NCBI RefSeq assembly: GCF_001043115.1
Contig: NZ_LFME01000003.1
Coordinates: 124,001 to 188,000 of the forward strand
Direction: 5' to 3'
Length of the DNA: 64,000 nt
Source of the DNA: Xanthomonas sp. NCPPB 1128
GTDB lineage: Bacteria; Pseudomonadota; Gammaproteobacteria; Xanthomonadales; Xanthomonadaceae
The notes beneath the pieces were generated by a model. The model was not told the DNA's origin. It was given only the letters and a program-made list of their open reading frames with translations, and did no database searches. Shown here piece by piece: positions 43,836-54,279 of the stretch (position 1 is the first letter of the stretch; each line of letters starts with the position of its first letter). Position numbers and translations under genes: made by a program.

Positions 43836-44861
43836 TCAACCCTCCTGGGCAACCAGCTCGGCCAACTGCACCGCATTGAGCGCGGCGCCCTTGCGGATGT
43901 TGTCGGCCACCACCCACAGGTTGAGGCCGCGCGGGTGCGAGAAGTCCTCGCGGATGCGGCCGACGAACACCGGGTCCTTGCCCGAGGCATGGGTCACCGG
44001 GGTCGGATAGCCGCCGGCCTTGTGCTCGTCGACCACTTCCACGCCGGGCGCCTGACCCAGCAGCGCGCGCGCCTGCTCGACGGTGATCTTGCGCTTGGTC
44101 TCGATGTTGACCGCTTCGGAATGGCCGAAGAACACCGGCACGCGCACCGCAGTGGGATTCACCAGGATGCTGCTGTCCTCGAGGATCTTCTGCGTCTCCC
44201 ACACCAGCTTCATCTCTTCCTTGGTGTAGCCGTTGGGCTGGAAGTCGTCGATGTGAGGAATCAGGTTGAAGGCGATCTGCGCCTGGAACTTCTGCGGCTC
44301 GATGTCCTGGAACGCCAGCAACTGCGCGGTCTGCTTGCCCAGTTCCTCCATGCCCGAGCGGCCGGCACCGGACACCGACTGGTAGGTGGCCACGTTGATG
44401 CGCTCGATGCCGTATTCCTTGTGGATCGGCGCCAGCACCGGCATCAGCTGCATGGTCGAGCAGTTGGGGTTGGCGACGATGCCGCGCGGCCGGTGCTTCA
44501 GCGCATGCGGATTGACTTCCGACACCACCAGCGGCACGTCGTCGTCGTAGCGGAAGGTCGAGGAGTTGTCGATCACCACCGCGCCGGCCGCGGCGAACTT
44601 CGGCGCGTATTCCTTGGAGATGCCGCCGCCGGCGGAGAACAGCGCGATGTCCACGCCGGCCGGGTCGAAGGTGGCCAGGTCGAGCACGGTGACCTTCTGG
44701 CCGTTGAATTCGACCTGGCCGCCGGCCGAGCGCTCGGAGGCCAGCGGATACAGCGTGGCGATGGGAAAGCCGCGCTCGGCGAGGATGCTCAGCATGGTTT
44801 CGCCGACGGCACCGGTGGCGCCGACGACGGCGACGTTGAAACGACGGGTTGCATTGCTCAT
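43836..44861 (-). CDS. asd: Aspartate-semialdehyde dehydrogenase
   Basis: NADP-dependent reduction of aspartyl phosphate to the semialdehyde, feeding lysine/DAP, methionine and threonine. It has 341 residues. Nucleotide-binding GATGAVGETML lies near the N-terminus, catalytic Cys134 in NPNCSTMQL, and the catalytic His is probably in the GRIREDFSHPRGLN region. ATG 44861 gives MSNATRRFNVAVVGATG. It is part of the aroC - dehydrogenase - asd - fimV line, with a 100-base gap to the dehydrogenase. Confidence 0.96.
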   Translation of the reverse strand: MSNATRRFNVAVVGATGAVGETMLSILAERGFPIATLYPLASERSAGGQVEFNGQKVTVLDLATFDPAGVDIALFSAGGGISKEYAPKFAAAGAVVIDNSSTFRYDDDVPLVVSEVNPHALKHRPRGIVANPNCSTMQLMPVLAPIHKEYGIERINVATYQSVSGAGRSGMEELGKQTAQLLAFQDIEPQKFQAQIAFNLIPHIDDFQPNGYTKEEMKLVWETQKILEDSSILVNPTAVRVPVFFGHSEAVNIETKRKITVEQARALLGQAPGVEVVDEHKAGGYPTPVTHASGKDPVFVGRIREDFSHPRGLNLWVVADNIRKGAALNAVQLAELVAQEG

Positions 44862-44961
44862 GGAAGATTCGATCCGCAGAAAAAGAAGGGGAGGAACAGC
44901 CGCACTGCCACGTGGATTCGGGGAACCTGCCGTGCGCGCCGCGCACAGGGCCGCAGGCTCC

Positions 44962-45999
44962 CTATCGTTTTTTGTCCGCGACCGCCCGCGCGCCGCTGCC
45001 GGCCGCGGCGATCGCGTCCAGGTTCAGCGCGTTGGGCGGGCGCCCGGCATCGGCGCCGACGCCCAGCGCGGCGAGCAGGTTGTCCACCGCCAATGACACC
45101 ATCGCGCGGCGCGTGGCGACGCTGGCGCTGCCGATGTGCGGGGTCAGCACCACGTTGCGCAGCGCCAGCAGCTCCGGACGGATCGCCGGCTCGCCTTCGA
45201 ACACGTCCAGCCCGGCCGCGGCCAGGCGCTCGTGCGCCAGCGCGTCGGCCAGCGCGACCTCATCGACCAGGCCACCGCGGGCGATGTTCACCAGCGTCGC
45301 GGTCGGCCGCATCTTCGCCAGCGCGGCGGCATCGATGACGTGGTGCGACTGCGCGCTGTACGGCAGCACCAGCAGCAGGTGGTCGGCGCGCGCCAGCAGC
45401 GAGTCGAAATCGACGTACTCGGCGCGATGCGCGCGCTCCACCTCGGCCGGCAGGCGGCTGCGGTTGTGGTACAGCACGCGCATCGAGAAGCCGGCGGCGC
45501 GGCGCGCGATGGCCTGGCCGATGCGGCCCATGCCGAGGATGCCGAGCGTGCTGCCATGGACGTCGGCGCCGAGCATGGTCTGGAACGACCACTGCTGCCA
45601 TTGCCCCGCACGCAGCCAGCGCTCGGCCTCGCCGACGCGCCGTGCGGCGGCCATCAGCAGGGCGAAGCCGAGATCGGCGGTGGTCTCGGTGAGCACGTCG
45701 GGGGTGTTGGTGGCGACGATGCCGGCCGCGCTGAGCGCGTCCAGGTCCAGATTGTTGTAGCCGACGCCGACGTTGGCGATCGCGCGCAGTCGCGGCGCGC
45801 CGGCGATCTCGGCGGCGCCGATGCGTTCGTTGAGGGTGACCAGGGCGCCGTCCAGCGGCGCCAGCGCCTGCGCCAGGTCCTGCGGCGAATACTTGGTCAC
45901 GTCCGCGGTGGTGGTCAGCGCGCAATGTTCGCCGAGCCGTGCGACGACGTCGTCGAACAGCGGCTGGCTGACCCACACCCGCGGCCGCGACTCAGCCAT
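44962..45999 (-). CDS. D-isomer-specific 2-hydroxyacid dehydrogenase (glyoxylate/hydroxypyruvate reductase-like)
   Basis: NAD(P)H-dependent reductase of 345 residues. The Rossmann motif is [14 protein letters not shown]; the catalytic triad is seen as Arg in [10 protein letters not shown], Glu in [12 protein letters not shown] and His in TPHIGSAS. Similarity is greatest to the GhrB-type glyoxylate/hydroxypyruvate reductases by memory, but the substrate cannot be fixed. ATG 45999 ([13 protein letters not shown]) overlaps the aroC stop by 8 bases; a GTG at 46005 would add two residues. Confidence 0.88.
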   Translation of the reverse strand: MAESRPRVWVSQPLFDDVVARLGEHCALTTTADVTKYSPQDLAQALAPLDGALVTLNERIGAAEIAGAPRLRAIANVGVGYNNLDLDALSAAGIVATNTPDVLTETTADLGFALLMAAARRVGEAERWLRAGQWQQWSFQTMLGADVHGSTLGILGMGRIGQAIARRAAGFSMRVLYHNRSRLPAEVERAHRAEYVDFDSLLARADHLLLVLPYSAQSHHVIDAAALAKMRPTATLVNIARGGLVDEVALADALAHERLAAAGLDVFEGEPAIRPELLALRNVVLTPHIGSASVATRRAMVSLAVDNLLAALGVGADAGRPPNALNLDAIAAAGSGARAVADKKR

Positions 46000-47095
46000 C
46001 GCCACCGCCGGGGATGCGCGGCGTCACCGTGCCGACGTCGCCGCATTGCGCGCGGTGGCGCAGCGCCTGGTCCATCAGCACCAGCGCCATCATCGCCTCG
46101 GCGATGGGGGTGGCGCGGATGCCGACGCAGGGGTCGTGGCGGCCGGTGGTGATCACGTCCACCGCCTGCCCGTCCACGTCCACCGTGGCGCCGGGCAGGC
46201 GCAGGCTGGAGGTGGGCTTGAACGCCACCGAGACGACCACGGGCTGGCCGGTGGCGATGCCGCCGAGCACGCCGCCGGCGTGGTTGGACTGGAAGCCGTC
46301 CGGCGCGATCAGGTCGCGGTGCTCGGTGCCCTTTTGGGTCACTGCGGCGAAGCCGTCGCCGATCTCCACGCCCTTGACCGCGTTGATGCTCATCATCGCC
46401 GCGGCCAGCTCGCCGTCGAGCTTGCCGTAGATCGGCTCGCCCCAGCCCGCCGGCACGCCATCGGCGACCACGGTGACCCGCGCGCCGATCGAATCGCCGG
46501 ACTTGCGCAGCGCGTCCATGTACGCCTCCAGCTCCGGTACCTGCGGCGCATGCGGCCAGAAGAACGCATTGTCCTCCACCGCCTCCCAGGCGAAGCCCTG
46601 CGGCAGCAGCGGCCCAAGCTGCGACAGGTAGCCGCGCACGCGCACGCCGTAGCGCTGTGCAAGCCACTTCTTGGCGATCACGCCGGCGGCCACGCGCATG
46701 GTGGTCTCGCGCGCGGACGAGCGCCCGCCGCCGCGCGGATCGCGGATGCCGTACTTCTGCCAGTAGCTGTAGTCGGCATGGCCCGGACGGAACTGCCGGG
46801 CGATGTCGGTGTAGTCCTTGCTGCGCTGATCGGTGTTGCGGATCAGCAGCCCGATCGGGGTGCCGGTGGTGCGGCCCTCGTAGACCCCGGACAGGATCTC
46901 GATCTCGTCGGCCTCGCGCCGCGCCGAAGTGTGCCGGCTCTTGCCGGTGGCGCGGCGCTGCAGGTCGTGGGCGAATTCGCTGGCGTCCAGTTCCAGCCCC
47001 GGCGGGCAGCCGTCGACCACGCAGCCGATCGCCGGCCCGTGCGATTCGCCGAAGGTGGTGACGGTCAGTAGCTTGCCGAAACTGTTCGCGCTCAT
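45992..47095 (-). CDS. aroC: Chorismate synthase
   Basis: Last step of the shikimate pathway, using reduced FMN to make chorismate for aromatic amino acids and other products. It has 367 residues. Signatures [34 protein letters not shown] and [17 protein letters not shown] are complete. ATG 47095 gives [16 protein letters not shown]. It follows prmB by 10 bases, the same pairing as in E. coli, and overlaps the downstream dehydrogenase start. Confidence 0.98.
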   Translation of the reverse strand: MSANSFGKLLTVTTFGESHGPAIGCVVDGCPPGLELDASEFAHDLQRRATGKSRHTSARREADEIEILSGVYEGRTTGTPIGLLIRNTDQRSKDYTDIARQFRPGHADYSYWQKYGIRDPRGGGRSSARETTMRVAAGVIAKKWLAQRYGVRVRGYLSQLGPLLPQGFAWEAVEDNAFFWPHAPQVPELEAYMDALRKSGDSIGARVTVVADGVPAGWGEPIYGKLDGELAAAMMSINAVKGVEIGDGFAAVTQKGTEHRDLIAPDGFQSNHAGGVLGGIATGQPVVVSVAFKPTSSLRLPGATVDVDGQAVDVITTGRHDPCVGIRATPIAEAMMALVLMDQALRHRAQCGDVGTVTPRIPGGGDG

Positions 47096-47105
47096 GTCGC
47101 TTGCG

Positions 47106-48032
47106 TCACCGGTCCGCGGCCAGCGCGGCGGTGCGCGCGTGGTGCGTCAGCAGTTCGCTGCGCTCCACCGCGAAGATGCCCATCTGCCCGACCTTGAACT
47201 CGACCCAGGCGAAGTCCACTTCCGGCAGCATCTGCGCCAGCGCGCGCTCGGACTCGCCGACCTCGCAGATCAGCAGCCCGTCCTCGCTCAGGTGCGCCGG
47301 CGCGTCGCGCAGGATCTTCAGCGCCAGGTCCAGGCCATCGTCGCCCGCGCGCAGGCCCAGCTCCGGCTCGTGCGCGTATTCCGGCGGCAGCGCGTCGGTC
47401 TCCGCATGGGTGACGTAGGGCGGATTGGTCACGATCAGCTCGTAGCGGCGCCCGCCCAGCCCGGCGAACAGGTCGGACTTGACCAGTTCGACGTTGTCGG
47501 CCAGCAGCCGTTCCTTGTTCTCGGCGGCCAAGCTCAGCGCGTCGTCGCTGATGTCGACCGCGTCCACCTGCCAATTCGGGTTGTAGTGCGCCATGGCGAT
47601 GGCGATGCAGCCCGAACCGGTGCACAGGTCCAGCGCGCGCTCGACCGGGCGGCCGGCCAGCCACGGCTCGAAGCCGGCCTCGATCAACTCGGCGATCGGC
47701 GAACGCGGCACCAGCGCGCGCGCGTCGCTCTTGAAGCTGAGCCCGGCGAACCAGGCCTCGCCGGTGAGGTAGGCGGCGGGGATGCGCTCGGCGATGCGGC
47801 GCTCGAACAGCGCCAGCACCTGCGCCTTCTCCGGCGCGGTGACCCGTGCGCTGCCGTAGGCCGGGCCCAGGTCGTGCGGCAGGTGCAGCGCGTGCAGCAC
47901 CAGTTGCGTGGCCTCGTCCAGGGCGTTGTCGTAGCTGTGGCCGAAGCTCAGCCCGGCGGCGTTGAAACGGCTGGTGCCGTAGCGGATCAGGTCGATGATC
48001 GTGTGGAGTTCGGCGGCCGCGTCGGCAGTCAT
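47106..48032 (-). CDS. prmB: Ribosomal protein L3 glutamine methyltransferase
   Basis: SAM-dependent N5-methylation of a Gln in L3. It has 308 residues. The methyltransferase motif I is [16 protein letters not shown] and the Gln-binding NPPY motif is in [11 protein letters not shown]. The N-terminal helical region ([19 protein letters not shown]) distinguishes PrmB from PrmC. ATG 48032 ([10 protein letters not shown]) is chosen; upstream DNA belongs to the divergent SCO gene. It is coupled to aroC at 10 bases. Confidence 0.95.
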   Translation of the reverse strand: MTADAAAELHTIIDLIRYGTSRFNAAGLSFGHSYDNALDEATQLVLHALHLPHDLGPAYGSARVTAPEKAQVLALFERRIAERIPAAYLTGEAWFAGLSFKSDARALVPRSPIAELIEAGFEPWLAGRPVERALDLCTGSGCIAIAMAHYNPNWQVDAVDISDDALSLAAENKERLLADNVELVKSDLFAGLGGRRYELIVTNPPYVTHAETDALPPEYAHEPELGLRAGDDGLDLALKILRDAPAHLSEDGLLICEVGESERALAQMLPEVDFAWVEFKVGQMGIFAVERSELLTHHARTAALAADR

Positions 48033-48111
48033 GGCAACAAGCAAGGCAATGTGGCCCCCGATTATAGAGGCCCGGCCGCTATGATGAGCGTTCGTTGCAT
48101 GGGAAATCAGT

Positions 48112-48762
48112 ATGTTCAACCGCACCTTCGGCATCGTCCTGGTGGTTGCCCTGGCCGCCGGCCTGGGGCTGCTGCTGGCCCAGAAGTACTTCGGCGGCAG
48201 CACCGCCCCGGCCTGGCCGGAGACCCGCACGGTGCGCATGTACCCGCAGCCGCGCCCCCTGCCCGACTTCCACCTGCGCCAGACCGACGGCACGCCGCTG
48301 GTGCCGGGTGAGCTCAAGGGCCACTGGACCCTGGTGTTCCTGGGCTTCACCGCCTGCCCGGACGTGTGCCCGACCACGCTGGCAGACCTGGCGCGCGCGC
48401 AGAAGCAATGGGAGACGCTGCCGGACACGCTGCGCCCGCGCGTGCTGTTCGTCTCGGTGGACCCGCAGCGCGACACCCTGCCGCGGCTGGGCGAGTACGC
48501 CCACGCCTTCCACAAGGACACCATCGCCGCCACCGCCGACGTGCCCGAGCTGGAGCGCTTCGCCACCGCACTGGGCTTCGTGTTCCAGAAGGTGCCCGGC
48601 AAGCACTACGCCGAGAACCCGAACGACTACAGCATGGACCACTCCGCCGCGATCGCGGTGCTCGACCCGCAGGGCCGCCAGGCCGGGCTGATCCGCCCGC
48701 CGTTCGATGCCGCGGCGATCGCCGCCGCCCTGCAGGCGCTGACCAAGGCCACCGCCCCATGA
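48112..48762 (+). CDS. SCO1/SenC family copper chaperone
   Basis: Membrane-anchored thioredoxin-fold protein of 216 residues, involved in copper delivery to cytochrome c oxidase or in redox protection. An N-terminal signal anchor covers about residues 5-24 ([17 protein letters not shown]); the copper ligands Cys82 and Cys86 are in CPDVC and His177 in [15 protein letters not shown]-type ribosome bases precede ATG 48112. It overlaps psd by 4 bases and is divergent from prmB. No oxidase genes are nearby, so the target is not shown. Confidence 0.93.
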   Translation: MFNRTFGIVLVVALAAGLGLLLAQKYFGGSTAPAWPETRTVRMYPQPRPLPDFHLRQTDGTPLVPGELKGHWTLVFLGFTACPDVCPTTLADLARAQKQWETLPDTLRPRVLFVSVDPQRDTLPRLGEYAHAFHKDTIAATADVPELERFATALGFVFQKVPGKHYAENPNDYSMDHSAAIAVLDPQGRQAGLIRPPFDAAAIAAALQALTKATAP

Positions 48763-49604
48763 GCCTGACCACCCGCCTGACCTACGTGCTGCCGCACCGG
48801 CTGCTGTCCTCGCTGGCGCGGCGCCTGGCCTACTCGTCGCGGCCCGGGCTGAAGCAGTGGCTGATCGACACCGTGGTGCGCCGCTTCGGCGTGGACCTGA
48901 GCGAGGCCGCGCAGCCGGATGCGCGCGCCTATCCGACCTTCAATGCCTTCTTCACCCGTGCGCTGAAGCCGGGCGCGCGCGTCGCCGATCCCGATCCGCA
49001 GGCGCTGCTGATGCCGGCCGACGGCCGCATCAGCCAGCTCGGCCGCATCGAGGACGGACGCATCTTCCAGGCCAAGGGGCAGTCGTTCACCGCGGCCGAA
49101 CTGCTCGGCGACGACGCCGCGGCGGCGCCATTCGCCAACGGCCTGTACGCCACGGTCTACCTGTCGCCGCGCGACTACCACCGTGTGCACATGCCCTGGA
49201 CCGGCACCCTGCGCGAAACCGTGCACGTGCCCGGCCGGCTGTTCAGCGTCGGCACCGACGCGGTGCGCAGCGTGCCGCGCCTGTTCGCGCGCAACGAGCG
49301 CCTGGTCTGCCATTTCGACACCGACTTCGGCCCGATGGTCTCGGTGATGGTCGGCGCGCTGCTGGTGTCCGGCGTGGAAACGGTGTGGAGTGGCGTGGAG
49401 ATCCCACGCTACGCCGACCGCATCACCCGCAAGGATTGGCGCGGCAAGGGCATCACTCTGCAGCGGTTCGAGGAAATGGCGCGTTTCAACTACGGCTCCA
49501 CCGTGATCGTGCTGCTGCCGCCCGGCGTGGCCGCGTTCGATCCGGCGCTGGAGGCGGAATCGCCGGTGCGGCTGGGGCAGGCGCTGGCGCGGCTGATGCG
49601 CTGA
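48759..49604 (+). CDS. psd: Phosphatidylserine decarboxylase proenzyme
   Basis: Makes phosphatidylethanolamine at the inner membrane. It has 281 residues and is self-cleaved at a Gly-Ser bond; here YGST with Ser247 becomes the pyruvoyl group (E. coli has LGST). [21 protein letters not shown] and [13 protein letters not shown] are typical. ATG 48759 overlaps the SCO stop (ATGA), so the two are translationally coupled. The 3' flank is a repeat region. Confidence 0.96.
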   Translation: MSLTTRLTYVLPHRLLSSLARRLAYSSRPGLKQWLIDTVVRRFGVDLSEAAQPDARAYPTFNAFFTRALKPGARVADPDPQALLMPADGRISQLGRIEDGRIFQAKGQSFTAAELLGDDAAAAPFANGLYATVYLSPRDYHRVHMPWTGTLRETVHVPGRLFSVGTDAVRSVPRLFARNERLVCHFDTDFGPMVSVMVGALLVSGVETVWSGVEIPRYADRITRKDWRGKGITLQRFEEMARFNYGSTVIVLLPPGVAAFDPALEAESPVRLGQALARLMR

Positions 49605-49667
49605 GGCGCGAGGGGCCGCGCTGCGGCCCTTTCTCTTGACGAATGCCTTTGTGGGTGGGAAGTGCCT

Positions 49668-49818
49668 CTGTGGGAGGGACTTCAGTCCCGACGCATTGGC
49701 GATGACAGACCGCAGGCTCTCGATGGATGGCCGAAAAGCCATGCACCCGACACTGCGGCCGTCGCACCCTCATCCGGCGCTGCGCGCCACCTTCTCCCGG
49801 GAGGGAGAAGGGATGGAG
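49668..49818 (+). repeat. 151-base direct repeat, copy A
   Basis: Begins GTGGGAGGGACTTCAGTCCC (a REP-like palindrome), then GACAGACCGCAG, GCCGAAAAGCCATGCACCCG, and ends with the CCCTCATCCGGCGCTGCGCG / CTTCTCCCGG...GGAGAAGGG module. Copy B starts 211 bases on with few differences. Confidence 0.85.
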
Positions 49819-49878
49819 CCGCGCTTGGGGCTCGCCGTCGGCTTTTCAGGCTGGCGACTCGCGAGAACAACAGCCCCA

Positions 49879-50027
49879 CTGTGGGAGGGACTTCAGTCCC
49901 GACGCATTGGCGGTGACAGACCGCAGCTCTCAATGGATTGCCGAAAAGCCACGCACCCGACACTGCGGCAGCCGCACCCTCATCCGGCGCTGCGCGCCAC
50001 CTTCTCCCGGAGGGAGAAGGGATGGAG
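49879..50027 (+). repeat. 149-base direct repeat, copy B
   Basis: Same order of modules as copy A with scattered substitutions and single-base indels (for example GACAGACCGCAGCTCTCAAT). It ends six bases before the stop codon of the convergent lytic transglycosylase gene. The 428-base stretch 49605-50032 holds these two repeats and no gene. Confidence 0.85.
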
Positions 50028-50032
50028 TGCTG

Positions 50033-51631
50033 CTACTTCTCGCAGCCGGTCAATTTCAGCGACTGGCCCGGCTTCAATGCATAGCCCGGGGCGCGCAGAC
50101 CGTTGGCCTTGGCCAGCTCCTTCAGGTCGCAGTCGTGGCGGTCGGAAATCCGGCCCAGGGTGTCACCCTTGGCCACGCGGTAGTTGCGCACCTGCTTCTG
50201 CTTGGGCTTGGCGGGCGCGGGACGACCGGTGGCCACCGTGGTCGGCACGCCGGCGACCGGGCTGACGTCGCCCACCGCCACATTGCCGGTCAGGTCGGTG
50301 GCCGGCGCCGGGCTGCTGCTACGCACCGCGGCAGTGACGTCGGCGGTGATCAGTGCACGGGCCAGGTCGGCGCGCGGGCCGCTGACGCAGTAGCGGTTGT
50401 ACAGGCCGACGATCTTGGTGGTGGCGTTGATGGTCACCCCGGCCGGGATCCAGCCGTCCGGCTCGTAGCGCGGATTGAGGTTGCGCAGCGCGCGCATGTA
50501 GCCGTCGCGGGTGCCGTCGCTGCCCAGGCAGATGGTCAGTTCGTAGATGGTGGTGGACTTGGCCAGGCGCAGCGTGGCCGGCTGCGCATTGATCTTGGGG
50601 AAGGCCACGCCGTACTGCTGCGGGTGCAGGAAGATCCACGCCGCGGCGATCACCATCGGCACGTAGTCCTTGGTCTCGGCCGGGAACTGGTTGTACACCG
50701 ATGCGTCCCAGAAGCTGCGGCCGGGCATCTGGTTGAACACGCGCGCGGCGCGACCTTCGCCGCCGTTGTAGCCGGCCAGGGCCAGTTCCACGCTGCGGTT
50801 GAGTTCGGCCATGCGCTCGTTGATGTAGACCGCGCTGGCCTCGGCGGCGCTGCGCGCGTCGTAGCGGGTATCGAAGCCGGTGCCGTCCGGGCCCAGGCCG
50901 AAGCGGCGTCCGGTGGCCGGCATGAACTGCATCAGCCCGGCGGCGCCCACCCGCGAATTGGCGTGCACGCGACCGTTGGATTCCTTGGCGATGATGCCGA
51001 ACAGCAGCGCTTCCGGCAGGCCGCGCTTCTCCCACTCCGGCCACATGACCGCGCGCAGGTTCTGGTAGTTCTCGTAGCTGCTCATCAGCGCCGGGCGCAT
51101 GTCGGTGAGCCAGCGACGAATGCCGGCCTGCACCGCCGGGTTGTACTCCACCATCGAATCGAAGGCGTGGCGCTTGTCGTTGAGCAGGCGCGCCGCGCGC
51201 GCAGCTTCCGGCACGTCGGCGGCGAGCGGGCTGATGTGGTCGGGGTCGGCCTGCAGAGGCGCGGAATCGTCGTCGGCGGCATCGGTGTCGCTGGCCTGGC
51301 CCTGCGCGTCGGCCTTGGCCTTGAGCAGGCGCTTGTACGCGCCCAGGTAGGTGCCCACCTCGCAACCGCGCTGCTTGATGCAGGCCTGGATCACGTCCTC
51401 GATGTCCTCCAGCGCGGCGTCGCTTTCCTGGGTGCCCTTGGGGTCGCTGTTGCCGACCAGCACCATGGCGTCGTTGTAGCGCTTCTCGGCGGCGGCCAGG
51501 CGCTGGTCGAGGACGGCGATGGCGGCCTGGTCGCGGGCGGACACGCGGGCTTGGGCGGCAGGAGCGGTGCAGGTCAGCGCCACGGCAGCCGCGACGGGCC
51601 ACGCGTGGGTGAAGCGGAACGGAAGGGGCAT
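50033..51631 (-). CDS. mltD: Membrane-bound lytic murein transglycosylase D-like, SLT plus LysM
   Basis: Cleaves peptidoglycan glycan strands to anhydromuropeptides in the periplasm. It has 532 residues. A signal peptide is at about 1-28 (to AAQA), without a lipobox Cys. The SLT domain follows, about 210-340, with FGIIAKESNGRVHANSRVGA (catalytic Glu) and GLMQFMPATGRRFGL and ALAGYNGGEGR. One C-terminal LysM is at about 480-530 (YRVAKGDTLGRISDRHDCD). ATG 51631 is chosen because the signal peptide begins there. MltD normally has two LysM and a lipid anchor, so the exact class is less sure. Confidence 0.88.
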   Translation of the reverse strand: MPLPFRFTHAWPVAAAVALTCTAPAAQARVSARDQAAIAVLDQRLAAAEKRYNDAMVLVGNSDPKGTQESDAALEDIEDVIQACIKQRGCEVGTYLGAYKRLLKAKADAQGQASDTDAADDDSAPLQADPDHISPLAADVPEAARAARLLNDKRHAFDSMVEYNPAVQAGIRRWLTDMRPALMSSYENYQNLRAVMWPEWEKRGLPEALLFGIIAKESNGRVHANSRVGAAGLMQFMPATGRRFGLGPDGTGFDTRYDARSAAEASAVYINERMAELNRSVELALAGYNGGEGRAARVFNQMPGRSFWDASVYNQFPAETKDYVPMVIAAAWIFLHPQQYGVAFPKINAQPATLRLAKSTTIYELTICLGSDGTRDGYMRALRNLNPRYEPDGWIPAGVTINATTKIVGLYNRYCVSGPRADLARALITADVTAAVRSSSPAPATDLTGNVAVGDVSPVAGVPTTVATGRPAPAKPKQKQVRNYRVAKGDTLGRISDRHDCDLKELAKANGLRAPGYALKPGQSLKLTGCEK

Positions 51632-51958
51632 GGTGGGACGCGGCGACGGAAAGGCCGCAGGGTAGCCCCCGCCGTCGCATCGCGGCAAGGTCGCCGCGGC
51701 CAGGGTCCGGCCCGCGGCGGGCCAGGGTTCATGGCCGACGGCCATCCCGCGCCGCAACACGAGTACCGCGCGCTGGCTCTCGGGCCAGCCGATGTAGCGC
51801 GCCGCGCCGCCGCCACACCGGCGAACGGCCAAACCACGCAAAGACCGCGTTTGGCGGACTGCGCCGGTGCAGGGCGGCGCGAGGCGCCTGGGGCACTCGC
51901 ACGCGTTCGCCCTGTCGCGGACGTTCTAGAATCCAGGCATCTCATTGCGGACCCCGAT
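51632..51958. other. Divergent intergenic region, no gene seen
   Basis: A 327-base G+C-rich spacer between the lytic transglycosylase start (minus) and the ATPase start (plus). Frames of both neighbours stay open into it, but the conserved parts begin at the annotated starts. A TTCTAGAAT stretch at 51925-51933 is the only A+T-rich spot and may belong to the promoter of the plus-strand gene. Confidence 0.45.
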
Positions 51959-53464
51959 ATGGACCCGATCCTGCTAGGCAAAGGCGTGACCGACGACATC
52001 GCGGTGCTGCTGCAACCGCGGCTGGGGAACCGCCACGGCCTGGTCGCCGGCGCCACCGGCACCGGCAAGACCGTGACCTTGATGACCCTGGCCGAAGGCT
52101 TTTCGCGGATCGGCGTGCCGGTGTTCCTGGCCGACGTCAAGGGCGACGTGGCCGGCCTGGCGATGCCCGGCGACGGCAGCGAGAAGGTGCTGCAGCGCGC
52201 CCGGGAGATCGGCGTGGCCGACTATGCCCCGGCCGCCAACCCGGTGCTGTTCTGGGATCTGTACGGCCAGCTCGGCCATCCGGTACGTACCACTGTCAGC
52301 GAGATGGGCCCCACCCTGCTGGCGCGCGTGCTGGAACTCAACGACACCCAGGCCGGCGTGCTCGACATCGTGTTCAAGCTGGCCGACGACCGCGGCCTGC
52401 TGCTGCTCGACCTGGACGATCTGCGCGCGCTGCTGACGCTGGTGGTGGAAGAACGCAAGGACATTTCCACCGAATACGGCCTGGTCAGCGCGCCGTCGGT
52501 GGCGGCGATCCAGCGCGCGCTGCTGCGCCTGGCCCAGGACGGCGGCGAAGGCTTCTTCGGCGAACCGGCGCTGGACCTGGCCGAGCTGATGCGGGTGGAT
52601 CACGACGGCCGCGGCGTGATCGGCATCCTCGCCGCCGCGCAACTGGTGCTCAAGCCACGGCTGTACTCGACCTTCCTGCTGTGGCTGCTGTCGGAACTGT
52701 TCGAACGGCTGCCGGAAGTGGGCGACCTGGACAAGCCCAAGCTGGTGTTCGTGTTCGACGAGGCGCACCTGCTGTTCGACGATGCGCCGCCGGCGCTGGT
52801 GCAGCGCATCGAGCAGGTGGTGCGGCTGATCCGCTCCAAGGGCGTGGGCGTGTACTTCTGCTCGCAGTTCCCGGACGACGTGCCCGACAGCATCCTCGGC
52901 CAACTCGGCAACCGCGTGCAGCACGCGCTGCGTGCCTATACGCCACGCGACCAGAAGGCGGTGCGTACCGCCGCCGAGACCTTCGTGGCCAATCCCAAGC
53001 TGGACGTGGCCAAGGCCATTTCCCAGCTCGGCACCGGCGAGGCGCTGGTGTCCACGCTGCAGGACAAGGGCGTACCTTCGCCGGTGCAGCAGACCCTGAT
53101 CGCACCGCCGCGCTGCCGCATGGGCGCGATTTCCGACGCCGAGCGCGCGCAGGTACGCGCCGGCAGCCCGGTCGGCACGCGCTACGACACCCCGGTCAAC
53201 CGCGAATCGGCGGCAGAACTGCTGGCGCGCCGGGTCGAGCAGAGCACCGACCGCAGCGCCGCGCCGCCGGCGCGCACCCGCGAACAGGACGAGGCGCAGG
53301 ACAGCGGCTTCGGCCAGGCGGTCAAGGACGCGGTGTTCGGTACCAAGCGCCGCCAGGGCATGCTGGAGGCGATGGCCAAGCAGACCTCGCGCACCATCGG
53401 CAATCGCATCGGCCAGCAGATCGTACGCGGCATCTTCGGCAGCATCTTCGGCGGCAAGCGCTGA
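51959..53464 (+). CDS. HerA-like ATPase, DUF853 (YjgR) family
   Basis: Predicted P-loop ATPase of 501 residues related to the HerA/FtsK helicase-translocase group. Walker A GATGTGKT is at residues 31-38 and Walker B LVFVFDEAHLLF is near residue 262; SRIGVPVFLADVKGDVAGL and FCSQFPDDVPDSILGQLGNR are typical of the YjgR family. The C-terminus is basic and Gly-rich (GRIFGSI-type end). ATG 51959 matches the family start; a longer open frame upstream lacks homology. The function is not established for this family. It stands alone. Confidence 0.9.
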   Translation: MDPILLGKGVTDDIAVLLQPRLGNRHGLVAGATGTGKTVTLMTLAEGFSRIGVPVFLADVKGDVAGLAMPGDGSEKVLQRAREIGVADYAPAANPVLFWDLYGQLGHPVRTTVSEMGPTLLARVLELNDTQAGVLDIVFKLADDRGLLLLDLDDLRALLTLVVEERKDISTEYGLVSAPSVAAIQRALLRLAQDGGEGFFGEPALDLAELMRVDHDGRGVIGILAAAQLVLKPRLYSTFLLWLLSELFERLPEVGDLDKPKLVFVFDEAHLLFDDAPPALVQRIEQVVRLIRSKGVGVYFCSQFPDDVPDSILGQLGNRVQHALRAYTPRDQKAVRTAAETFVANPKLDVAKAISQLGTGEALVSTLQDKGVPSPVQQTLIAPPRCRMGAISDAERAQVRAGSPVGTRYDTPVNRESAAELLARRVEQSTDRSAAPPARTREQDEAQDSGFGQAVKDAVFGTKRRQGMLEAMAKQTSRTIGNRIGQQIVRGIFGSIFGGKR

Positions 53465-53582
53465 GCGCGGCGCGCGCAACGCCCGCGGCGGTGCCCCGGC
53501 CGTTGGCCTTCCGCAGGAATGACCTGGGGGCGCCGCCAGCAACGCGTTTTTGCCGCAACCGAACGCGATATGCGTCGCGCTT

Positions 53583-53648
53583 GTAGGAGCGGCTTCAGCC
53601 GCGACGGGCTTTCCCGGTGAAGCCCGTCGCGGCTGAAGCCGCTCCTAC
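53583..53648. repeat. Perfect inverted pair of GTAG REP elements
   Basis: Two 28-base arms, GTAGGAGCGGCTTCAGCCGC plus GACGGGCT and its exact complement, around a 10-base centre. They lie between the convergent ATPase and nudK genes, 28 bases beyond the nudK stop codon. Confidence 0.88.
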
Positions 53649-53676
53649 GGCATCTCTGCATCCGACAGCGCCAGCG

Positions 53677-54279
53677 CTATCCCAGCAGCCCGTGCAGCTT
53701 GGCGTACTGCAACAGCATGATGGTCTTGGAGTCGGCGATCTCGCCGGTGTCGATCATCGCCAGCGCGGCATCGAGCGCCAGCTCCAGCACCTCGATCTCC
53801 TCGCCTTCGGCAGCCACACCGCCGCCGGCGCCGACCTTGTCGCGGTCCACGTACTCGCCCACGAAGAAGTACAACCGCTCGGTCACCGAGCCCGGACTCA
53901 TGAACGCCTCGAACACCTTGCGCACGTTCTCGATCCGGTAGCCGGTCTCCTCTTCGGTCTCCTTGCGGATGCAGGTCTCCGCATCGTGGCGATCGAGCAG
54001 GCCGGCGCAGGCCTCGATCAGCATGCCGTCGGGGTTGCCATTGAGCAGGGTCGGCAAGCGGAACTGGCGGGTCAGCATCACCGTGCCCTTGGCGCGGCTG
54101 TACAGCAGGATGGTCGCGCCATTGCCGCGGTCGTAGGCCTCGCGGGTGAGCGCCTGCCAGCTGCCGTCGTGGCGCTGGAAATCGAAACTGACCTTGCGCA
54201 GCACGTACCAGTTGTCCGACAGCACTTCGATGTGGGTGACGCGCACGCGCGGATTGCCGGAAACGAAGGAAGGATCCAA
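53677..54279 (-). CDS. nudK: GDP-mannose pyrophosphatase, Nudix family
   Basis: Nudix hydrolase close to E. coli NudK, which cleaves GDP-mannose. It has 200 residues. It shares [39 protein letters not shown], the Nudix box [20 protein letters not shown] and [13 protein letters not shown] with that family. The start is a TTG at 54277-54279: GGAG lies 6 bases upstream and the codon is next to the conserved N-terminus; GTG codons nearer the core are alternatives. The 3' end is flanked by a perfect REP pair. Confidence 0.9.
   Translation of the reverse strand: MDPSFVSGNPRVRVTHIEVLSDNWYVLRKVSFDFQRHDGSWQALTREAYDRGNGATILLYSRAKGTVMLTRQFRLPTLLNGNPDGMLIEACAGLLDRHDAETCIRKETEEETGYRIENVRKVFEAFMSPGSVTERLYFFVGEYVDRDKVGAGGGVAAEGEEIEVLELALDAALAMIDTGEIADSKTIMLLQYAKLHGLLG

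Noticed and set aside
49727-51958. Upstream extension of the HerA-like ATPase to a 1,245-codon fusion
   Set aside because: The extension runs through the direct repeats and antisense to the lytic transglycosylase; family similarity starts at ATG 51959.
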